Positions 1-10,498 of a stretch of 64,000 bases of DNA are shown piece after piece. The translations under genes were made by a program, and so were the position numbers. Position 1 is the stretch's first letter; every line of letters starts with the position of its first letter. This DNA is from Temnopleurus reevesii. Taxonomy: Eukaryota > Echinodermata > Echinoidea > Temnopleuroida > Temnopleuridae. The notes beneath the pieces are model-generated. The model had not been told where the DNA came from. It made no database searches and was given only the letters and a program-made list of their open reading frames with translations. The stretch lies in NCBI GenBank assembly GCA_036244855.1, contig BQKZ01000083.1, positions 116,611 through 180,610 of the forward strand. Reading direction: 5' to 3'.

Positions 1-392
1 GAGAGAGGGGGAGAGAGAGAGAGACGGCGAGATGTCATATATGATGTTTATAAGAAGATCATGAGGAGGGACGATTTCAAAAAGATTAGTTTTCAATCGA
101 ACGGATTGATTCTAAATCCCTTAGGCTTATGGTCTGAGAAAAAATAGTGCGACTTTGCATCTTTAAGGGTGCAAAATATTGCAACACTTTTAGTTTACAA
201 TGTTGCACATTTTCATAAAGATGCAATTAAAACGCTGCAGTTGTGGAGTTCTTTGTGTGTCATGAAGTTTTACTTCATTCCGAGTCAGACGATCTACCGA
301 ATGAGCTGAATACATTTTGATTTTGCCGATTATATTGTTAACAAATGTGTGTAAACTGATAAGGTGAACATATTAAAGATTGATGGGATAGA

Positions 393-632
393 TGATAATA
401 ATAATAATGTCTTATTTACCCAGGTTAGCCACATTCAGCTCTAAACTAGCTGCTCTTCCAGCGGGCTCTGCATAACATCAAGTCATTATAACCCTTCTCC
501 TTTCATAAATGCCGAGCGCCTGGCAAGAAGGCAGATGGTCCCATTTTTTTTTATAAGTCTTTGGTATGACTCGGGGATCGAACCCACGACCTTCCGTTCA
601 TGGGGCACACGCTCTGCCACTGAGCCACACAA
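393..632 (-). repeat. tRNA-derived SINE (copy 1)
   Basis: The right end (563-630), read on the minus strand, is tRNA-like: an A-box-like TGGCTCAGTGGCAGAGC and a B-box-like GGTTCGATCCC, the two parts of an RNA polymerase III internal promoter. The left end is an AAT-rich simple repeat (393-408), which is the 3' tail on the minus strand. Head, body and simple-repeat tail in that order are the usual SINE structure. The anticodon arm is not convincing, so I do not call a functional tRNA gene. Confidence 0.7.
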
Positions 633-1514
633 TGAATAGATCATTAAGTATTATCCCACACAGCACTCAATATGTGGCATATTCCGCGTTATGTCTTCTT
701 ACGCGATTGGGTGTAATGATATTCGTGCATGAACTATCTACGAAGTTGAAAACAATGAAAATATAACTATGGAAAAGTGATTCTCATGATTCGATGCATT
801 TTTTAAAAATCTAAGGCCTCTATTCAAGGTTTCATATTAGTACACCAACAAATCAAATTCATTCCTTTTTATATGAAGTTTTGCATATTATTTACAAAAT
901 GTTGTTATGTTTCGCTTGAAAGGTGTACCTTGTTATAAATTCCCATTCTTTAAAAAAAGTGTTTATGGGACAGCCCCATAGGTGCCACATGCACTGGACC
1001 ATATAGAAAGAAAAATATTGACAATACGACCCACTTTTCATAGTTTATTTTTCTTTGTCAGTAATCAGGGTAATATATAGCCTTTTATTAAATGATTTGG
1101 CAAATTGATTCCCAAATTTGTTAAAGATCATTGTTTCTTTACCATCAAAGTCAGTCAAGCTAATCATTAAATAGAGTAAACTATTTAGGAAATTCGACCT
1201 ATTTTCATCTTTTTAAAAATAATAAGTGAACCATATATATACAGTTCACGTTAAATCATGTTAAAAACAAACTGCATCTGCGAGAAAATCAAGATGCTTC
1301 ATTTATCAAATAATGAATTGATGGCGAATATGTTATCAATGTGCGTTTATCAGTGTTTATGAGTTTCGCCGTTCACTGTATTGCGCTTGCTATTACCCAC
1401 GCACCAGCAGAGAAAGTGCGTTCTCGATATATTGAAATCATGAAATGAGATGAAACAAAGGAAAATAAGTAATTCCAACTCGACGAGTAAATACCAATTT
1501 CCTCAATCGTGTAA
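633..1514. other. Gene-free AT-rich stretch
   Basis: No coding exon, RNA gene or repeat I could name was found here. The open frames are short and have no family signature. Confidence 0.5.
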
Positions 1515-1600
1515 ATGTGGCTTGGATGGTTAAGCGGCACTCCCCGTTAGTAAGAATGTTGTGGGTTCGAATCCCAGAGTATACTCGTGAAACTTTTACG
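1515..1600 (+). repeat. tRNA-like sequence, SINE head or tRNA pseudogene
   Basis: An A-box-like TGGCTTGGATGGTTAAGCGG (1519 onward) is followed about 40 bases later by a B-box-like GGTTCGAATCCC. The spacing suits a tRNA, but I could not pair an acceptor stem, so it is more likely a SINE head or a decayed tRNA copy than a working tRNA gene. Confidence 0.5.
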
Positions 1601-2137
1601 CGGTTTGAAACATTTTTTTTTCTCGATTGCCCCTCAATTCGCATGGGTATGAGGGCCTAGATGTCTTTATTTGGGATGTAAACTATTCGATTAAAAAGTA
1701 GTTTGTCATACATTCCCTCGCCATCCATGCATGTAAGGCCATGAATTTAGTTTCCAAAAAGTTGAGCGTGCTTGGAGCTCACTGACAATTAGGTTCTTCT
1801 CAGATTCGTTAAATTTAATAATTGTTTAAAATCTAATTCCGAAGGTTTGCTTGTGTTTCAAAGTACAAAAAAGGCCCTTATGTATGTATGTGGGTGAACG
1901 GGTGAACGAGTGTGTTTGAGTGTGTGTGTGTGTAGGTGTGTGTGTGCGTGTCTCTGTGCTTAATCATAGTTTAAACATTTTTGTTACGTTCAATAACAAA
2001 CATCTTTGGCAGAATACACATTTCATTAAATGGACAGGATGCATTTTCCTCACTTTCCATCTTCTCGCAACATAAATTTCCTCTTTGAGATCTCTTGTAA
2101 AATTTGAACATTTTCCTTTGTTCAACATTTTAAATGC
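1601..2137. other. Gene-free stretch with a TG microsatellite
   Basis: Contains a TG-rich microsatellite at about 1910-1955 and otherwise unremarkable AT-rich DNA. No coding signal was seen. Confidence 0.5.
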
Positions 2138-2140
2138 TCT

Positions 2141-2310
2141 GGGATGTGTTTCATAAAGACCTTCGCAGATCCCCGTATGACTGTACGCACGTCTGGTGAC
2201 CCTTTCTCACACACGATTCAGCGACAGGAGTTATCAGTGAGTGAGAGGAAGTTCAACAGTCGTTCGTATAGTTGTGATCTACGTATATCTTTGAATTTAT
2301 GAAACATAAT
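2141..2310. mobile_element. Fold-back MITE, GTGTTTCATAAAG type
   Basis: The left end (GTGTTTCATAAAGAC) and right end (TTATGAAACATAAT) are imperfect inverted repeats around a body with further internal self-complementarity. It is flanked by TCTGG (2138-2142) and CCTGG (2311-2315), matching the 5-bp flank of other members of this family. The right flank is shared with the next element, so the two abut. It is non-coding. Confidence 0.65.
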
Positions 2311-2315
2311 CCTGG

Positions 2316-2468
2316 GGGTGTTTCATCAAGATTTGTCGCAGCGACAAGGAGTCATTTTCCGACAGTTCCCATAGCAACTGTCAGCGATAGTGCTTTTCAT
2401 CCAATCACAATCAAGGAATTTATCAGTGCTGACTAATTGTCTCGCGACAAATCTTGATGAAACACCCC
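2316..2468. mobile_element. Fold-back MITE with near-perfect hairpin ends
   Basis: The ends GGGTGTTTCATCAAGATT and AATCTTGATGAAACACCC are perfectly complementary, and the pairing continues to about 25 bp through GTCGC/GCGAC. CCTGG lies on both sides (2311-2315 and 2469-2473), consistent with a 5-bp target-site duplication. It is non-coding and abuts the preceding element. Confidence 0.75.
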
Positions 2469-2699
2469 CCTGGTATAATTAGTTAGATGGCTAATTCACA
2501 GGGGCGGATCTAGCTTTTTTCCAAGGGGGGGTTTGAGCCAACGACGATGCGGAGCATCGTCCACGAACCGCGAAGCGGCGAGCCGAATTTTCTGCTATTT
2601 TGAACCCCTGTAAATGATGTTATCCTGCCATCTACTAATGCAATGGAGACCATAAAAAGCAGTCCATGATAACATATNATGGTAGCAATCGCCATAGCG

Positions 2700-3800
2700 T
2701 ATTTTCTACCAATTAGCCGCCATATTGGATTTCAAAATGGCCGCCATGTGAAATCGACATTTGCGAATATCTGAGGGTGTGATAATGTCAATGACTCAAT
2801 TCTTGGATCTAAATGTATGTTTTGGGGGCTGATGAATCAAATGATAACAATATGCATTGTATTTTCAACCAATAGACTGCCATATCGTATTTAAAAATGG
2901 CCGTCATATGAAATCATACAATCTTAACCTGGGGCTGAGTTGCCAATAAAACAGTGTAGTGAGGCGGCTTGAAATTTGTGATACAAGCACCAAATTTGGC
3001 ACTTAGGTACTATATTATGTTTTAAACACTTTCAGATATTGGGCCACTCGGAATTCCATCTTAATGTCCGCCATTTTGGATTTCAAAATGGCCGCCATTT
3101 GAAATCTACATTTGCACTTATCTGTTCGAGAAATGCTGCTATTCAATTCATTCTAGTGTCTAAATACATGTTTTCGGAGGCAAGGAATCCAATGGTAACA
3201 ATCTGCATTACATCTCATTAACCAATGGGAGGCCATATTGGATTTTAAAAAGGTCACCATTAGAAATCTACATTTGTACTAATCTGTGGGTGTAATGCTG
3301 CAAGAAAATGTGGACTCAATAATGGGGTCATAAATATATGCTTGTGGAGGCAAGGAATCCAATGGTAAAAATGTACAATACATAATTTTAACCATTGGAC
3401 AGTCATATTGGATTTCAAAATGGCCGCTATTTGATTTATGTTTGCACTCATCTGCGGGTTTCACGCTTCTGTTGAATTTATCCTGGTTTTTATATATGTT
3501 TCGAGAGGCAAGGAATCAAATTGTAATGAAATGCATTGCACTTTTTTTTATCTAATTAGATTTCAAACGACGGCCATTTTGAAATTCAAAATAGCTGTCA
3601 TTCGAAATCTTAATTTGCACTTCTGTCAGTGTTTGTATAATGGCGCTACTGACTTGATTTCCATGTCTATATGTAAATGTTCGTAAGAGGGCAAGTAATC
3701 AATTGATAACAATCTGCAATATGTGTATTCTTTTAACAATATAGAACTGTTGAATTTATGGTATACAAGTATTTTACCAATAGACTGCCATATCCAATTT
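2700..3800. repeat. Left subterminal array of ~160-220-bp units
   Basis: Cores resembling GCCGCCATATTGGATTTC recur at about 2716, 2877, 3069, 3231, 3403, 3565 and 3785. They share flanking words such as GAAATC.ACATTTGCAC and GGCAAGGAATCCAATGGTAA. The copies are diverged and unevenly spaced (roughly 160 to 220 bp). They form the left arm of the surrounding transposon. Confidence 0.8.
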
Positions 3801-3837
3801 TAGAATGATGATAATGATGATGATGATGATGGCATCT

Positions 3838-5800
3838 TAACAGCGCCCGTGGCAATTACTCGAAATAATGTCTTACAAATTTCAATGTCCTAATCAATAC
3901 TGTGGGTCATATTTTGGTCAAATAAAAATCTCAACGGATTAGGGAACAAATAGGTCTAAGTTAGGTAGGACTTGAAGGTTTCTTGGTTCTCTGCTCTCCT
4001 ATCTTTGGGGGAAGGCTGTTCCCGAAAGATTTGGTCCAGATGTGTGAAGTCTCTCTCACCCCAGTTTTTATCGCTGGGAGATTCCCACTCAACAATGCTT
4101 GGACTGCTAATATGAGACTTCATGATGGCTTGTGCCAAGATAGGAGTTCTGATCGAGCTTCTTCTGGTAGCCTGGTTCAGACATTGACCTAACCCAGTGG
4201 TTTGATTGTGCGAGTTTTGGAGTATCCAACTCCACACATCTTCTCTTTGACTTCTCTTGACCATCATGTATCGCCGAAACTGCCTCCGTTGATGGGAGCA
4301 GCATTTCTTTAGTCCTTGCATTTACAGGTTTGAGCATACAGTATGATCTCTCATTGCTCTGACGCAGAGGACAACTACAGCAGAGATACAACCAAAAACT
4401 TAAATTCAAGCCTCATTTACACTGCCAATGTAATCTAAGTTTACTTCTGGCAAAGCTGGACACATGTGTCACATCAAAGTAGAGGTTGAACCATTGACAG
4501 TGAACGAACCTTCTCTGGTCATAGTCTAGTTGCCATTTCATTTACAGCAAGGTATCGGAAACTACATTAAGCTTGTTCCAAATGCCAGTCATATGTTGTC
4601 CTCTTGTTGCGATTCCTGTACTTGTGAAACCAACCCCAGTGAGTTCCCGGTACTCTCATTATTTTTATTCCCTTGCTTTTCCAAGCGGCCGTCACAATTT
4701 ATGCTCACCACGAAGACTCAACAAAACGACCACCACTTATTGCTTGATCATATATCACAGAACTTAGTCTGTACTGCCACCTACATTTCATCCATTGTGG
4801 ATGCTGACTTCAACCTGAAAAGGGAATGAAATCTTGGCAAAAGACAACAATCTGATGACCCCTGGTACGAAGATTCATCAGGTTTGCGTTTCATAAAGCT
4901 GTGCGTAGATCTACGCATGATCTATGATATTCTGGTGATCCTTGATAGATAGCACCAAAAGAAGGGTAACAAGTCGGTTTTACAGTCGCTCGTCCACCTG
5001 CGCAAAGCTCTTATGAAACACAACCCAGGTGTCAAGTTTTCCCGTAAAGCATGCGCATCTCTGACCACGATGTGGGGTGGGTCAATTAAGCTATCAGCTG
5101 ATTATCAGTGTGGAATAACTGAGCAAACTGTGCGCTCCATCATTTTCTAGTGCCAGTAGGAGATCCAAGGGACCTGGCAAGCCAAAGTCAAGCAAGGTCA
5201 GAGTCGCCTTCATTAAGACACTTGGCGATGTAAACAGGGTTCTATCTTTTTTTTTTTTATTATTATTATATCACAGAACAGTCCTCTGAATGTTTAAATG
5301 AGGCAAGTGAGGTCATGTCTGGAAGACATGGCTTCCTGTACTCTGCCTCTCATAATAGCAAGTTGCCTGTTCTCCCATGCCAAATCATACCAAAAAGGGA
5401 TGAAACCTAAACAGCTCAGTCTTCTTGCTGTCCACTCAAAGGGAGTCCTTGGTATGGCTGCAACTGCATCGAGACTGTCCGAGTATAATGACTCTGGACC
5501 ATTTCCAAATTCACAGAATTTGACGAAGTTGGTTAGTGGTTTCTACATTGTAATCTGAACACTTGAGGTGTAGCATTCAGGCAATTATGTCCGATGTTGA
5601 TTTTCACCTGCCAGAAGATATTCTGAACCTCTTTGACATGGTTGTTCCGGGTATTTTCTTGATAAAACAAATCCCTGTTTGTTTCCAACCAACCATGCTT
5701 GAGGATGAAAAATGTCTCTATCTATATGCTACTGAAACTACGAACACAATTACCACTACCACCATTACCACCACTAGATCTATTCATTAGGTCCTTAGAC
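3838..5800. other. Interior of the 5-kb element, no intact gene
   Basis: Several short overlapping open frames occur on both strands (for example 3956-4321 minus and 4530-4829 plus). None shows a transposase catalytic motif, zinc finger or HTH that I recognise. The GC content and density of open frames are higher than in the flanks, so this could be the remains of a transposase gene, but I cannot name it. Confidence 0.35.
4883..5024. mobile_element. Fold-back MITE, TTTCATAAAGCTG type (nested)
   Basis: The left end GCGTTTCATAAAGCTGTGCG and right end GCAAAGCTCTTATGAAACAC are imperfect inverted repeats. The flanks are TCAGG (4878-4882) and CCAGG (5025-5029), as in other family members. It is inserted in the interior of the 5-kb element. 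Confidence 0.65.
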
Positions 5801-5814
5801 CAACACACCAACAA

Positions 5815-6406
5815 CTTAAAGAGGACCTTCCTCCAGACATAGATGTGCTATCAGTGGAAGGAAAATAATACAATCATCAAACCGTAAAGATTTCAGCAAA
5901 CTCTGAAAATCCATTCAAAAGTTATGGATTTTCCAAGTTTTTAATTCCACCTGTCATGAGCTCCTTAAATTGGTAACCTACAGGTACAAAATGGCTGCCA
6001 ACATTGAGAACTCTTCATTCACTTTGTACACCAAATTTAACATTTTTATCCTCTTAGAGGAAGGTAGACAAGGAATCAACAGGATTCATTACAAAATGCA
6101 AGCAGAATCAAAATGTCCATATTTTATTCAAACAGAAAATTAAAATTGTGTCTACTATCCTAGAAAACAAAGAAAATGAGACATTTCTGTGTATACAAAG
6201 TTGAATTGGGGAGTTTTCCATGTTGACAGCCATTTTGTGCCTTTAGGTTGCCAATTTAAGGAGCCCATGAGCAGTAATAATCAAAACTTTGAAAATTCAT
6301 AACTGTTGAGTGGATTGTTGGATTTTGCTTAAATTTTTACTTTCATCATTGTATTTTTTTCCATTCATTAAATGCACATCGATGTCTCGGTGGAGTTCCC
6401 CTTTAA
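5815..6406. mobile_element. ~600-bp palindromic MITE (nested, diverged copy)
   Basis: The left end, CTTAAAGAGGACCTTCCTCC with AGACATAGATGTGC, is mirrored by the right end, GCACATCGATGTCTCGGTGG followed by GTTCCCCTTTAAG. The inner arms are also complementary, for example TTCAAAAGTTATGGATTTTC on the left against AAAATTCATAACTGTTGAG on the right. Length and internal words match the copies at 18060 and 41613. Confidence 0.65.
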
Positions 6407-6589
6407 GGAATGGCTATTTTTAAATGAAATATGGTGGTCCGGTGGTAAAAAAAAGGAAAAAAATGCAATGTTTTCCTGAATCATTGCCTCCTAGCACTGC
6501 ATTTAAAAATTGGAGTGGAGTGAAAAAGCAGCATATAGAAAATAGTTTATAACTCAGCATTTACCCTACAGATGATCGCAAATGGATAT

Positions 6590-7250
6590 TTCAAATGGCG
6601 GCCATTTTGAAATCCAATATGGCCGCTAATCGGCTAAAAATTACTATTGCATTTCTTGTCTCCTAAAACATATATTTAGACACCACAATCAAGTTGATAG
6701 TAGCATTAGAACCATAAAATCTGAAGCATGGTTTTTCGCACGGCGGCCATTTTGAAATCCAATATGGCCGCTTATTGGTTAAAAATATGTAAAGCAGATT
6801 GTCACTATTAGATTGCTTACCTCTAAAAATATATATCTAGTCACCGGAATCAAGTAAATAGCAACATTATAACCGTAGTTTATAGACATGGTTTTCACAT
6901 GGCGGCCATTTTGAAATCCAATATGGCTGCTGATCGGCTTAAAAAAAATCAATGCAGATTATTACTATTGCATTCCTTGTCTCCTTTAACACATATTTGG
7001 ACACCACAATCAAGTTGATAGCAGCATTAGAACCATAATATCTGAAACATGGTTTTTCGCATGGCGGCCATTTTGAAATCTAATATGGTCGCTAATTACG
7101 ATAAGTATGCAGTGAAAATTGTTACCATTGAGTTCCCTGCCCCCAAAAACATATATTTAGACACTGAATTCAAGTCAACAGCAGCAATAAATGAACAATA
7201 ATCGCAAAAAAGAGTTTTCAAATGGCGGCCATTTTGAAATCCAAAATGGC
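6590..7250. repeat. Right subterminal array, inverted relative to the left array
   Basis: GGCGGCCATTTTGAAATCCA-like cores recur at about 6597, 6742, 6901, 7062 and 7224, spaced about 145-165 bp. Shared flanking text includes ACACCACAATCAAGTTGATAG. These are the reverse complement of the left-array core and appear less diverged from one another than the left copies. Confidence 0.8.
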
Positions 7251-7470
7251 CGCCATCAAGGCTTGAATTTTGAGTGGCCCAATATCTGGAAATGTTTGCA
7301 ATGCATTAATGCACATTTGTGCCAAATTTGGTGCTTTTATCAAAAAGTGCACAATTGTTTAGCTTATCCGCCTCACTATAAGATTGTTTTTTTCTTTAAA
7401 AAAAATGATAGATTTTCTCTTGAGTATAGCATATACCTTCAANCCCCCCGTAGATCCGCCACTGAATTCA

Positions 7471-10400
7471 GCCCTTTCATGATTATCCCAAGTCTATTTA
7501 ATTCGAGCATATACATGTAGCTTTGTGTGGAATAACTTTTTTTTAAATTTCTATCTCTTTGTTTAATATAATTTATATGCGTACAAGGTTTAATAGGCAT
7601 GTAAAAACTATTCAAAGCATCACGTAGGTGGGATATGATTCAGTGTTTCTATGTCTATATCCTGATATGGTAAACTGTCCCACATTCCATGTTTATTCAT
7701 TGGCTTATTTTCATTTTTAACCCGAAATATGTCTTTTGATTCCAGCCAACCAGAACCTGTAGCGGCCTTTTTGCTTGTGTATTGAAGTACGGGTAGGCTT
7801 CGATATGGGTTGACAAAGCCTATTATAATACGAATTATTTTAATACCATATAATAAATGATCTATTACCAAGTTTCTTTGTCTATTTTTTAACGATTGAT
7901 ATGTAATTCTTTTTCTTTGAATCAATAAAAAAAAAAAAGTTTATGATACAAGCATACGCCAAAAGCTCAGGACCCGTTAAAGGGCACTTTGAAATTTCCT
8001 TACGAGATCTTTGTCCTCCTACGAATTATCTGAAAATTGCAAGAGGAAGCTTTTATTAAATATGATTCCAGGTGATACTAAGTATTTAGGATTTTATAGC
8101 CATGTAGAAAATTGGAATGATATTAGTGGGAGGGTGTAAATAGCCCATATTCGATTATTTATACCATGATATAAAATTTACAGGACAATTGAAATTAGGT
8201 CTAGGTAGGTTTATTTTAACAATATAAAACGATGTTCATTCTGATTTTTATTTGGTTGATTTTCTGTAATTACTATTCATATAGTCAGAATATTGTTGTT
8301 TATACCATGATATTAATATCTATTGCACTTGATAATTATTTGTTTAAAGTTAGAGGGCACTTTACAGAAATGTATAGTGAGGGGTGCCTATGACTAAGTA
8401 GTTTGGCTGTTGTCAGCAACCTCGCGCAAAATCTTCGCTGAGGGTCTGGATTTTTTTCTGTTTTGGTTTAAACCCTGACATTTCTCATAATTTGACACAA
8501 ATAGAAACAAGATTAAATGTCACTGACGGACAAAATATGCTTTTCTCATTTGATAATGTTAAAGGGTATCTGATATAAAAAAGATATATATATAGTTTGA
8601 CCCAAAGTAACGCTAGAATAACTATATCCGACATAATCATGGATTACTATATAGTTAAGGAGTTCAAAGCAAACACACGTCTCGTTCACACTCGTGAGCC
8701 TGTTAATGATTATTCCGTTGCTCTAAAATAAATTGCATAAATGTAATTATCACAATTAAACGAACCAGTATATACATGCATATTTTCGTTGTCGGTTATT
8801 TTGTTTTCCTTCTTTATGTTTGCTACTGTTTAGGTAAACAATAGAGACAGGTTGTCAAATCTTGAGCAGATTTCACTGCCAATTGTTAAAAAAAATCAGT
8901 GAAGAGTAAAAATGTTAATGTTATATACGGTACCCGAGAGACCTTTACTAGGGTAAAAAAAATGTGTAGATTACGATTTTATTTCCACTCAAACCCTTCC
9001 TTTGTTTATCGTTTGGCTAACATGATATACTTGTAAAAGCTACATTAAAATGCATATAAATGACAGGCATTTTGTCGTAATTAGATTCATAATCTGCGTG
9101 CCACGATAATCGTAATATGACATAAGCTGTTTGATTTGATTGATTTGAATTCATTTCCGTATTAAAACAATTGTGAGTATTGATATTCAAAATTAAGCTT
9201 TTTGGGACAAAAACTTGATATGGAAAGTCGCATCTCTTGAATGGGAAAGGCTACATAAGTTATTTTCTTTTCAAATTATTCGAAATTTGGTAAGTCATCT
9301 GATACCCAAAGTTATGCATTAAAGTTGTGACAATGACATTATGAATTTGAAGTTATTTTTTAATGTCCATTATAAAAAACCATGGAATTTATCGACCTCC
9401 ATAATATACAAAATTACAAAGTTGCCACGTGCTTATAGTGTATTTCGGACTTTTTTTGGCTGAAATATGTGTTACAATTACACATACATATCTATTTCAC
9501 AAAAAAATGTGGCAACAAAGTCCTAAACATGCAAACAAATGTTGAATTGAATAGAATTGAAATGCAGATATTCTTCATTTGAGAGTTGCTTATTTTTTGA
9601 TGTAGATTCAGCTCCAGCTGACTTCTGAAACATTGGGCACACTCGCCATTTGAATGGTAATTTGTTTTCAGTCTTTGATAAAAAGAACAAATTGTTTTAT
9701 TTTTGAAAATTCTTAAAAAAACCCCGCAGTTTAATTAAAGAATGGCGCACAGGAATGATAAAGTTAATTCCCATTTTGAGGATAAAATGGATAAACCCCA
9801 GTTCCACAGTCCCAGTATATAAACCTAAACAATGTTATACGAAATTTCAAAATTCTGATTTCTTTTTTTGTAATAATCAATACTGCTTTAAGTCTACTCA
9901 CCAACCGCAGTCATGAAAGCTTCGTTATTGATGAATAAAACGATGACTAAAACAGTAGACAAAGTTCTCTTGCTTTTGCTTTTAAAGCAATCTAGAGCAA
10001 CTTCCTGTCGATGTTGGTTTGGTTGGGACATCGTTAAATTTTTAGTTTAAATCTAGTTGGCGAAGTATGACTGTATCACCAGCATTTAATTTGATCACTT
10101 GACTTTTCACGCTGCTCGCGATCAGCGAAAATGGATGAGCTCTCATTGCGGTTATAATCTGTCGCAGCAGGGATTTTTTTATTTTTTATTACAGATGAAC
10201 GATTAGAGCAATATTGTTTCTATGATGCTATGATAGTCACCGCAGTGCCTGGTTATGAATGCATTTTAATTGGAACACCCAGGTGCTTTGATAATAACAG
10301 TACTATCTGGTCATTAGCAAAGGAACAATTTAGCTGATTTTGGTGTTTGTTTGCTGAAGTCCAGTTTTAGAATATGACTTTCAATCAGCATGCAATATTT

Positions 10401-10496
10401 GTAGCAGTGAAATTGAGAAGCAAATGTTTTTGTGATGTCGAATGATCTCTATGCTATGTACCATGCATCTCGGCAATATCATGATGAATTTGATTA
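7471..10496. other. Gene-free AT-rich stretch
   Basis: About 3 kb with no exon or RNA gene I could support. Open frames are short and lack family motifs. No clear terminal-inverted-repeat element was seen. Confidence 0.45.
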
Positions 10497-10498
10497 TA

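Larger units (their letters stand above)
2499..7464. mobile_element. Large DNA transposon with inverted repeat arrays, superfamily not assigned
   Basis: The left end starts CAGGGGCGGATCTA and the right end finishes with the complement of CAGTGGCGGATCTA; both then run into a G-rich stretch followed by TTGA. AATTCA lies directly outside both ends (2493-2498 and 7465-7470), consistent with a 6-bp target-site duplication. Inside each end is an array of ~150-200-bp units carrying GCCGCCATATTGGATTTC-like cores, about seven on the left (2700-3800) and five in inverted orientation on the right (6590-7250). A block near 2938-3060 is matched in reverse at about 7250-7380. The middle (3.8-6.5 kb) has no intact open reading frame and holds nested MITEs at 4883-5024 and 5815-6406. 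It is therefore probably non-autonomous or decayed. The superfamily cannot be told from these ends alone. Confidence 0.7.

Noticed and set aside
563..630. Functional tRNA gene
   Set aside because: A and B boxes are good but the anticodon arm and acceptor stem do not fold cleanly, and an AAT tail follows, so a SINE is the better call.
3956..4829. Open frames of 99-121 residues inside the 5-kb element
   Set aside because: No transposase, zinc-finger or other motif recognised; kept only as a possible decayed transposase region.
2700..7250. Regularly spaced repeats suggesting a CRISPR-like array
   Set aside because: Units are ~150-200 bp, diverged and inverted between arms, in a eukaryotic intron-rich genome; they are transposon subterminal arrays.
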